Part shown: positions 50,828-61,300 of the stretch, in pieces
How the letters are laid out: each line of letters starts with the position of its first letter
Position numbering within the stretch: the first letter of the stretch is position 1
Assembly (NCBI GenBank): GCA_025618425.1
Contig: CM046833.1
Coordinates: forward strand, 2,079,172 to 2,143,171
Length of the DNA stretch: 64,000 nucleotides
Source: Heliocidaris tuberculata
Taxonomy: Eukaryota > Echinodermata > Echinoidea > Camarodonta > Echinometridae
Reading direction: 5' to 3'
The notes under the pieces: generated by a model
What the model saw: only the letters and a program-made list of their open reading frames with translations
Database searches by the model: none
Told to the model about the DNA's origin: nothing
Program-made: the position numbers and the translations under genes

Positions 50828-51161
50828 AATTAGCGAGCTTTCGAATTCTGCTCCGAACGACTTCTGCGACGAGTCACCAGAGCGTGAGACGTCGCACAGG
50901 CCAAGTCCGTTCACTTCGCGTTATACGCTTTCGATCTCTCACGACGGTGTGGGTCGCACTTTCATCCATATTTGGAGCTTGTATGACGTCATATATATGA
51001 ACGTTCGTGCTGAATCTAGGACGACGGCAAAACCAGGGTGCACGCTTCCTCGATTCGGCTAGTGGACAAGGGAGACGACGTGACGCATGCGCAGAGCTTC
51101 AAAATGTGGTTCGATCGTACCAGTCGACTATGTCGACGTGCAAATCGAAAGCTCGCTAGTT
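50828..51161. repeat. inverted repeats flanking the gene 3 promoter
   Basis: AATTAGCGAGCTTTCGA at 50828-50844 is matched by its inverse (16 of 17 bases) at 51145-51161. The spacing of about 330 bp is typical of a MITE. The core AGCTTTCGA also appears at the ends of the MITE at 35376-35659. Target duplication not found. Confidence 0.5.
50984..50998 (+). promoter_or_regulatory. candidate gene 3 promoter: CRE plus TATA
   Basis: A palindromic CRE (TGACGTCA) at 50984-50991 overlaps TATATAT (50992-50998). A start site near 51025 would give a 5' UTR of about 190 nt. Motifs are seen; use is inferred. Confidence 0.5.
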
Positions 51162-51211
51162 AATTAATTCCAGAAACCTAGACTCTAGAACAGGTCACCG
51201 GGCGGGTTAAC

Positions 51212-51284
51212 ATGGCGATTATTAATGTGAAGAATATTCTTATTGGAATCACTGGATTCATATTTTTGGGCCTTCTTGCGGAAC
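51212..51284 (+). CDS. gene 3 exon 1: first hydrophobic segment
   Basis: ATG at 51212 with good context (AACATGG). It encodes MAIINVKNILIGITGFIFLG and LLAE. Donor GTAAGTACTG, exit phase 1. Confidence 0.8.
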
Positions 51285-54200
51285 GTAAGTACTGTTCACT
51301 TGTACCCCGTTTTTTTTTTTTTATTTTGTGTATATATTGTGCAATTGCGAACAATAGCTACCTCCGGTATCAACAGATAATTGTTGACAGCTGGTCAAGC
51401 CAGCATTTCCTGCAAGGAGAGTCCTGATCCATAGGCCTATCAAATAGGTTCGCTGCCGCTCACATGATGCTATATGCCTCTATACTATTCAAAAACAATA
51501 GTAACAAAACATTTCTATGACATAAAACAAAAAGGAGCATATTGTGTATATTGTGTAAAGGAAATCTTACATCGGAGAAAGACATCCCGGTGGAGCCACT
51601 CATTGTGACTTAGGGACCGCATGACCGTTACCAAAATCGCGGAAAAAAGGGTAAATTTCAAGGAACGTTTGCGGACAGAATATTCCTTGAAATATAGAAA
51701 ATAGGGGTGCGCAGGTGTCCTCGAAATTAATAAAATAGGTTCTCTTAGCGGAGCTCGTCAGCCCTTTTCAGGGCTCTTATTCCTTGAAAGAATTACATGG
51801 TGTAACCCTGAAAAACTAAACCTAAAATTTAGTTTCTCCAACATGAAAGTGTCGCTGATACTTCACTGAAAACTGTGATGTTATTTTCTATAATTCAATA
51901 TTTTTTGTATATTTATCATAAATAAGTTCACAGCCTTTTTATATAATGATGCTTCTACTTTTCGTTTTTTGTTTCAAATATGTCTATTCGTATACCATTG
52001 TCATTTGTGTTTTCAGGTTTGTCAAAGTCCCACTGAAAACCATTTTCACTGTTTGTGCCTTTTACTGTGTTTGAATAAGAATTGTGAGCTGGTGAGTTAC
52101 GCTTAACCTCGCCAACTATTTCAGTGCATGAGCAATTTTTTTTTGCTAGACTTTATCTACATGTATTATTTTGTCGAGCTTTCCACATTAATCTTCTTTG
52201 CAATATTCCCCCTCTCCTGTTCTCTTTTCTGTTTTAATCGTTCTTTCTCCCGAATCATTCTCGATTTCCACAAAATCATTTGTGTTTTAATTGCAGAATA
52301 GTCTATTCTCCATTGTCATCTAAAAAAAAAAATGGGTGGAAAAGAGTGACCTTAAACTCCTTTTCATTCTATTTTTCACTGTCTTATGAGTTTATGGACT
52401 TCCTTTGACCCATTTTCTCTGTATTTAGTCAACAACTGATGGAATTCTTCTCTTTTTAGACTCCATCACGGCGGCGCTGCACTGTGAGCTGAGCAGTATC
52501 AGCGCTGTGCACAGCCTTGGCTGCGTGATATGAACTCCGGGGGAGGAGATCACGGAGAGACCAGGGGTAAATGACTAACTGAGCAGCTTATTTGGAGATG
52601 TCCAAGGTTGACTTTGGACATGAGTGACATTTATGAGAACAAAAAAAGTTGCAGTATAGTATTTGTGGACTTTGTTTGTCCCTATTTTCTCCGTAATTAG
52701 TTAAAAACTGATGCCATTCTTCTCTACAATATAAAGCCGGTACTCTGTCACGGCAACGCCAGCACTCTGAGGCTGAGCTGTTGTAAGGGTTGGCTGGCTG
52801 AACTCCAGGGGAGGAGTCCGGCAGTAAATGCTTTACAGAGCTGCTTATTTCAAGATTGGAAACAGTTTACTTATCATCTTTTTTAAAAATTATTATTACT
52901 GCAGTTAAAATTTGATGATAAATTCATCTTATCGTATGAGAAAATTCTACATATATCCGTTGAAGAATTAATCGAGTATATTCATATGCTGAAGGCATGG
53001 GCGTATATAGCGGGGGCGGGTGGCTGAATTCAATATAAGTTTAATAAACCAAAATTTGAAACTAATTTTTCACTACATTTTTTTACGCTCGAATCCCGTG
53101 GATTTTCCACGGGCGCCGCTAGTATTTTTTAAAGGAGAATTATAATATTTACAGATAATACGCAAGACAGTAATTCAAATAAATGTGTGCTTATCCTTTG
53201 CAGATAAAGAGAAAGGCGTTACACCAATCGTCATTTTTCTTATCGTAACCTCAACATTTGGACTCGCTTGGTATATCAACAATGTGGAAAAGAAGGCAGA
53301 GGGTAAGGACAATTTCTGTTATCATTTAGGTTATTGCGATAAACATTTTTGTTATAACTAGCATAAAAAGAAAAAAAAGGGGACAAGGGGTACAAAAGGC
53401 CTGTATTTCAACGGGTTACAAATTTAGCATTCCGCTTCCAAGGAGCACCCCCCCCCCCACTTCCTCTGCCTGTGTCATCATGTTGCAAGCTAAACTGAAT
53501 TGTGGAATTTCTACTCAAAACTGCATGTCGTTTTTATTTTCTTATATATTATGCCTTGAATGCGAAAATAAGGATAAAGCACAACTTATTGTGGGAAAAG
53601 TTGTTTTAACGGTTTTCCTACTGGAATATGCGGTAAACTGTTATACTATTAAATAAATATATAAATGCATCAGTTTTCTTCATTTCCTACCTTTGAAAGT
53701 TTTCTTGGAACTCTTTTTCAGGATAGTACGGAGCCTGGGAAGGGACATGAAGAAAAACAAATTGGTGGGAAGAAAAATATAAATTAACGCCCTGAAAAAA
53801 ATAAATCAAGGTTTAATTTTTTTATTTAAATTTTTTTTTCTGATTTGTTTTCTTGTTTTTTTGTTCGTTTGTTTGTTTGTCTGCTCTTTTTACAGACTAG
53901 ATCCAATCTGTGCACTGGCTAGCTTTCTGTAAAAAGAGCAGACAAGAAATATCCGAAAAACAAAAACAAAAATCGGGGGAAAAAAGTATTAAACCTTAAT
54001 TTTTTTCAGGGAGTTAATTAATTTTTTTCTTCACACCATTTCTCTCCCCCCCCCCCTTTATGTCCCTTCCCGAGCTCCGTAGGATAGTGTCCTTCTAAAA
54101 AAGTGAGGTTTGATATTTAAAATTGTCTGTATTATTAGTTATATACACAGACGGCTCCAAACGGGAAATGGTGTTCACTTTTTAAACATAGATTTCTATG

Positions 54201-55302
54201 TAACATTTAAAACTGGAAACGATGGCAAACGTCTGATTTTTAAAATGAAATTCGCCCAGAAATGCCAACTTTTAAATGTCTTTAGTGGCCCACTTTTGAA
54301 TGAATTTGTGAACAAAATTGTGCCTAAACACGTTCTTTGGTGTAATACTAACAGTGGAATGAAGTATGGTAACAGTTAACCCCCTGTTCAGACACAAAAC
54401 GTTTATACCGAAACTCGATAAAGAAATGTCGTATAAAATTTTCATCGTATAGCCTACGGACCGTTCAGACACATACCTCGACCGATTCGAAAAACATCGT
54501 ATAGATGTGCAGTTTTCCACTGCGCATGTTGTTATGGTCGCCGCCAGTCCCCGCCCCCTGGTAAGGACACCTTTCGCGGGCGCTCACATTAAGCCCCGCC
54601 CAGTTATACCGTTCTATGGTCGCCATACGTTCAGACACACACGGAAAGGTAATTCGTTATCGAGTTCCAGTTCGAAACGATGCTCTGACCCCAGTTTCGT
54701 TATACGACGTTTCGTTAGTCAGCATTCAGACACATAAATCCACAAAAATTCAAGGTATAGCTATACCGTTTCGGTATAGCTATACCGTTTTGGTATAAAT
54801 TTTTGTGTCTGAACACCCTGTAAAAAACACAAAAGACTACAGGTACCCGCATTTGTTCCAAAAGGGCCAAAATGATCAGCTACTTTCTACAGAACAGTCC
54901 CATCCCTTCTCATTTGTGTGCTCTAAGTCATATAGAAACCTTGGTGAATATTAATTAAAAAAAAACATTACAAAGGCAGTTATCAACTAAATAAAAAGGC
55001 TTTCAGTACGTAGTTAGTTGACAATTATAGGCCTTGCAAGGTTTTATGAATATGGATCCGGTTGAATATACGACAAGGCGATCATAGTCAAGTGAAGTTT
55101 GATTAAAAAAAAAAAAAAAAAAACTCTCATCAGGGAGAGAGCCGTACTATGTTTCTACGTGAAATGCGAAAATATAATTATAGTTGTCCTCAGAACTTTT
55201 GAGAATGCCTAAGATAGTACTCGAAGATTTTCCCATTTGAGACTTTATGGCCCCTTCCTCCACCCCCTTTGATTGTGTCGTTAATTGTGTCCCCCCCCCC
55301 AA

Positions 55303-55336
<34 letters not shown>

Positions 55337-58300
55337 TGTCGGTTTAATCCTGAATGTTTCGTGATATTGCCTTTTCATTAGTGTCATCTACCATAGTTTT
55401 TCCTAAGGAAAAATTGTGAATGATTTAAATCAAAATTTACAAATACAAACAAAAACAACAACACCTATCTTGCTACCAAGAAGGGCACACAGGCTCTATA
55501 CACAGTCTTTGTAGAACTTTTAGTCAGCTCTATCATAGCCAACTGTACAGAACATAGAGTATCCTGAAATGAGATACTTCCGTTTTGTCTACTTTCTATT
55601 AATACCACAAGCAAAATATGCTTCAGAAAAGCGAAGGTTTACAGTCCTGTGTGTTAGATTACAATGAGAAGAGAAATCATGATAAGCACCAACATATAGG
55701 GTCTGGCGGCTGCAACATACTTCGGATAAAAATTGACACATTATTTTGCGAGGTCTAATGAAGTTCATTTGTACAAATATTCCATTTCGCAAATATTGCG
55801 ACATTCTTTTCGTTTCAGTTTAGTTAAGACAATAGAATATATACAGGAATTGTCTAAATACATATGTTTAAGAATACAAGGTTATAACCTTTTTGTGTTC
55901 TGTAAAATAAGGGGAATAATGGAATTATGATATTATTTTAACCACCCTTAATATAATCAAAGCCTTTTTAAAAATGAATGCCATGTTTTGTTGTTGTCGT
56001 TGTTGATTTTTTTTTTTTGGGGGGGGGAGGGGAATGGGGTCCGGAACTGTAGATATCAGTTTCCCTCCAAAACCAAGGATAGATAAACACTGTGACGAGA
56101 GAGCAGGTTATAAGATAATATTTATGTTTTTTGCCTCATTTTATGACCTTCTGCCCTGTGTTCTCTGTGCGTGTGTCAAATATCATGTGTGGAGAACATA
56201 CGCGTAATGCCACGCGTATGAAAGCCATTTTAGGCGCTTAACTGTACACGTTCGGTAATACAGTGCTGTTCGGTAATACCATCCATGACTATATACCTCT
56301 TTATAATCAATAGAAGTGTAATATTGTTAAAGATCACGATATTATTTAAGCAAGACATTATAAAAAAAAGGGGGAGGATGGTTTAAAATTCAGATTTCAG
56401 ATTTCAGATTTCAGATTTTATTTACTGTTTTCAATCATATTTACATAATACTGTAGTGCATAATATAAAATAAATACAATAACAACAATAATACAACAAT
56501 GATGTTTTTCCATAGATATGGCCACATAATTAAACATCAATAAGTAAAATATATGATGCACAAATATTGACTTATTAAGTGATGTTGAAAACAGTTGGAC
56601 ATGTTTAAAAGCAAAGCTTGTGTATTACATGTCCAGAAACTTATATAACTTAATCACGATTGGGTCGTTCAGTAACATTAAATTCATAAAGCATCATTAC
56701 GAGAAGCAAAGTATTGATAAGAGAGAATTGATAAGTGAGTTGAGGTAGAAGGACTATTGCCTTAACCCACAAGAATAAACTCAAATATTTCTTTCCAAGG
56801 ACTACACTTTTCATACTATATTTTTCGCTAATATTACCTTATCTTAATTATGGAATAATGGCTTGGGGTAACACTAATAAATATCTTACTAATACAATTA
56901 CTATCTTACAAAAGAAAATCATAAAGATAATGCATAATGCCCCAGTTCTTTCTCATAGCAATCCTTTATTTTACGAATTGAAAATTCTAGGGTTTCCAGA
57001 TTTATTTCTTTTTCAAACAGGACAATTCATGCATAAATTGAATAAAAAAGAACTGCCACATGCTTTCATTAACATGTTCCATGCAAGAAACAGTTCCATA
57101 TATAAATACCCAACAAGACAATCCAACAGTTTCCACCTTCCCTGCACCCGCACTCTTTTTGCACACAAAACCGTCTCTTTCTTTCTACTGCCCGAAATAC
57201 TGGAACTCACTTAGCAGCAATATAATCAACTCCCAAAGTTTAAACTGTTTCAAAAGCAAGCTGAAAACAATCTTCTTCAACCATATGCAATGAATTCAAA
57301 CTGAGCGAGCAGGACCTACCTCCCCCCCCCCCAACTCTCTCTCTCCCTCTCCCCCTCTCTCTCTCCATCTCCTTCTCTCTTCTCTGTTTTACTCCCTCTT
57401 CACACCCCTTATTTTTCCTGCCTTCTCTCTTCCTTCTTCCCACACACAGACACACTCATTATCTATTATTAGAAGATGTAGGTGCCCACCGTGAATAATT
57501 TATCAGCCATGACTATCATCAATCGGTCAGACTCAACTTCGAAAAAAAACGAGATCAAACAAAATTAATACTAATCGAAAACAGCGAACAACGCTGAGAA
57601 AATATAGCTCCATCAACGTTTAATGTGATACAGCGAGGACATTCTGCATGGGGAAAATTTTGCTGCGTCAACCCACAGAACTCCTAAAGACGTAGAAGGC
57701 TTGTGCGGGTGCGAAATTGTAGTCATCGCTCGTACGTGATCACGTGATATCCGCCATCTTGGTTAGTCCTTCACTCTCCAGATTCATGCAGTTCGTTGCG
57801 TCAACGACATTCAGAATAAAATGTTTCATCGTTGGAATATAACATTAGATTGATATAAAATCTTACTGAAATTGCTCGATTTTGTTAATGCTAGTATTGA
57901 AATAAACCAAGAAAAAAAAAAGAGAGGGAAATTTCTCTTGTAATACATGAAATAAATTGCCAGTGTTATTAAATGTTGCTTAATTCTGGCATTTTCATGC
58001 TTAGTTACAGAAGTGCAGTCATCATCCACTCTTGTTGCTCATTTTGATAATTTCTCTGTACTATTACTATTTCAAACAATTTTGATGACTGAAATGACAA
58101 AAAAAAATCAAATTTTGTGGCCATTTGCTTAACTTGCCCTCGCCGTTCTCATGGCTTTGTTGAAGGTTGGTAGGATATAGATTCCCACTCTAAATAAGAA
58201 CACTGAAAATACATAAAGTCCAACGAAGCGCTTATCACAACTGCCAAATTGGAAGCAAGATTTAATAATTTATCTTTGCCCAGCCGATCAAATTCGAGAG

Positions 58301-61300
58301 CTATGAATTAACTGCAAACAAGTCAGTACAATTCTAATTTGATGCAAAGAACTCGACAGCAAAGGATTTCGACAAACCAACTTCAGGGCAATTTCAATAC
58401 CCTGTTCGGATTACGTAATACGTTATTGTAATGTTCGCTCATTTCAATAGGCAATGGACATGGTTATTGAAATTGCCTTAAGTTGATTTTTTGACTAATT
58501 CTTTGCCAAAATGGTATTTAACACGTGAAATTTGGAGCTATATTTCTTATAGTATAAAACACTCAAAATCACAATTTATTGCACAAGTGCTGTACTTGTA
58601 TTCAAAATCACCGGCAGTCCCCAAAATAGTGGTAGAAGTTGAGGTTCTATGATGATTATGCTTTACTCGATAAAGTCCTGACTTATATATAAGGATTATC
58701 ATCAAAGATGAAAAGAAACATGGCAGAAGCATGTTGAAAAAACCTTTAAATCAAAAAAAATTTGTAGGCCTTTTTATACCAGATGACACTGTACAAAAAG
58801 TATAACGTTATGCAAGTCATCCACATGATACAAAAGAGGAAACATATATTTTTTAACGTGTAAGCCAACATGAAAATGTATTTTGCTTTTTTTTTGTTTT
58901 GTTTTTTCCGAGAGGGTGTCAAGGATGACGGTGAACAAATGAACTCAGACTGCCTTCTTGAAAGAGAACTAAAAATGATATTGATAGAAAAAAAACAACT
59001 GTTTAATATTATCTTGAACTTGAGAGAATAAAAATTTAACCTTTTGTGTCTTAATCGAGAACCACCCCCCTCCCCCCACCAAAAAAATGTACATGATATT
59101 AGTTGACGTTACTTATGTATGAAAAGCAACTGAACTTCAGTGGAAAAGCCAACTTCAAAATTTCAAGTGAAGAAGGCACAAGGTCATTTATTTTGATAGA
59201 GACGATCCGATATTATAAATAAACATTGAGAAGCACACGGTCTGAAGATCGAGGACTAAGCAATACGGCGGCGTGTGCACTCGAGCGAATCCTCCAGCGA
59301 GTTTGACGGCTATACTGCGATCTGTGCATTGGGGAATGGGTATGAGCCTTCTACGTCTTTAGGAGTTCTGTGCGTCAGCCTGCTGTGATATATTCGTTTT
59401 GAAAGAAGATGCTTTTTACGTATTAATTTTTAATGTTTGCTAAAAGAAAATTGCTTTTATACGACTAATATCTCAATGGTTTTGAAAATAATTGAGAGCA
59501 GCATTATTTACAATTTTTTTTTAGTAATATATCAACATTTAGGTAATATCAACATATTTTGTAATCGACAACAAGTGACCCAATTCAAAGGGGCCAAGTC
59601 GCACCCTTCAACCATCACGTTAGGCGTGCCACAAGGTTCAATTCCCGGTCCCCTTTTATTTTCAAGATATGTTAATAGTCTACCTGAATGTATTCCTGAA
59701 GGTATCATCGATATGTATGCTGACGATACGACACTTACCGTCAGTGCAAATGATGCAACAGTTTTGGAAGAAAAATTAACTGTGGCGTTAAACAGAGTCT
59801 TGGCATGGATTAAAGAAAATCGTCTCGTCCTTAACACTGAAAAAACTTGTGTCATGGTAATAGGCTCTCGTGCTAATCTCAGGAAAATTGAATCTTTCAC
59901 CATTTCATTAAATGGTAATTTGATAAAAAGAGTTCAATTCACCAAATGCTTAGGAGTTTTGATAGATGAAGAATTGAAATGGTCTAAACAAATTGAAAAC
60001 GTATGTAAACTTTCCCAGAAAAACATAGGCATAATAAAGAGAGTAAAGTGTTTTTTGCCTGTGCAGTCCTTAAAGTTGCTTTATAACAGTCTAGTGTTGC
60101 CACGATTTGATTACTGCTCTGTTGTATGGTCGAACAGATTTCAAGCCCATACAAATAAGCTGCAAAAAATTCAGAAGAGGGCCGCAAGAATAATACTGAA
60201 CAAAACATATGACACACCGTCGGCTGATTTGTTCACTAGTCTTAAATGGAAGACACTAGACAAACGGTTTGAGCTAAGTCGCGTTATGATGATATATAAA
60301 TGTGTTCATAACTTAGCACCTTCTTACCTTCAGGTAGGCTTAATCAATCCTAACGATGTACATGAGCATCATACTAGACAAAGAGACAGTGGATGTTTAC
60401 GCGTGCCCAGATTTCACACTGATTGTTATAAGTGTAGCCCAATTGTATCTTCTATATTTAAATGGAATAAGCTCGATAATTCGATGAGAACAGCTTCCTC
60501 TGTCAGTTCAATAAGAGGATGTTTAAACAAAGTTGTAATTTATGAATAACTCAGTCTAACATACACTTAGTGCTTATTCTGTAATATTAGTATGATTTGT
60601 GCACATATTTGCGACTGAATCAATATTTTCATATTGGCATTACAGTTGAGCTAGTTTACTGATATTTGTTTATTTTTCAAATGAGTATTCGTTTGCGCCA
60701 CGTCTATTATTGCTTTGTTTGCACCCTCTAATTTTACTGAGGATTTTTATTTTGAACTATTCTGTATATACGTTATGCTTTTTGATGTAAATATGTTTAT
60801 TATTATTCAGGGCCCCATGGAAGACCACTACTTAATGGTGAATGGGCTACCCTGACAAAAGATCAGAAATAAATAAATAAGTAAATAAACAGCAGGTTGA
60901 CCTTAAGTTGCCAAATTTTCCTCACGGCATTTCTACACACGGTCTCGCATCTAACGATGAGGGCGCTATATTCACTCTGCGTTATTCACTTTTTCTTAGA
61001 AGTACTTACACGTGTTCTCGGTTTTCCAAAGTTGTGTTTGACTTTCAATCATGGTGCGCACACTATGAAAGCGTATAAAGGTCAAGTGTGCTCGATACAA
61101 ATGACCTTTATATACACATGCGCAAATTATAATTACGAAGTGGCTCATTCTTTGGGCTCTTTTGGAACACATTTCGGGCAACTGTGGTAGTTTGTGGGTC
61201 TTAATCATTGCCTAACATTATGTCATTGTTAATAATGAATTTTCTACACACAACGAACGTATTTAGCCGGGAGGTTTGTTCTGAAATTCATAAAAAGAAT

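Larger units (their letters stand above)
57524..61044. mobile_element. CAGTCAGACC palindromic MITE, copy C, with nested insertions
   Basis: The left end CGGTCAGACTCAACTTCG and right end CCAAAGTTGTGTTTGACTT are diverged versions of the copy A ends. TCAAT at 57519-57523 and 61045-61049 is a 5-bp target duplication. The element is older and holds a Mutator-like insertion (57674-59371) and a LINE (from about 59510). Confidence 0.8.

Noticed and set aside
54507..54798. ORFs of 60-76 codons
   Set aside because: They lie within an inverted-repeat MITE.
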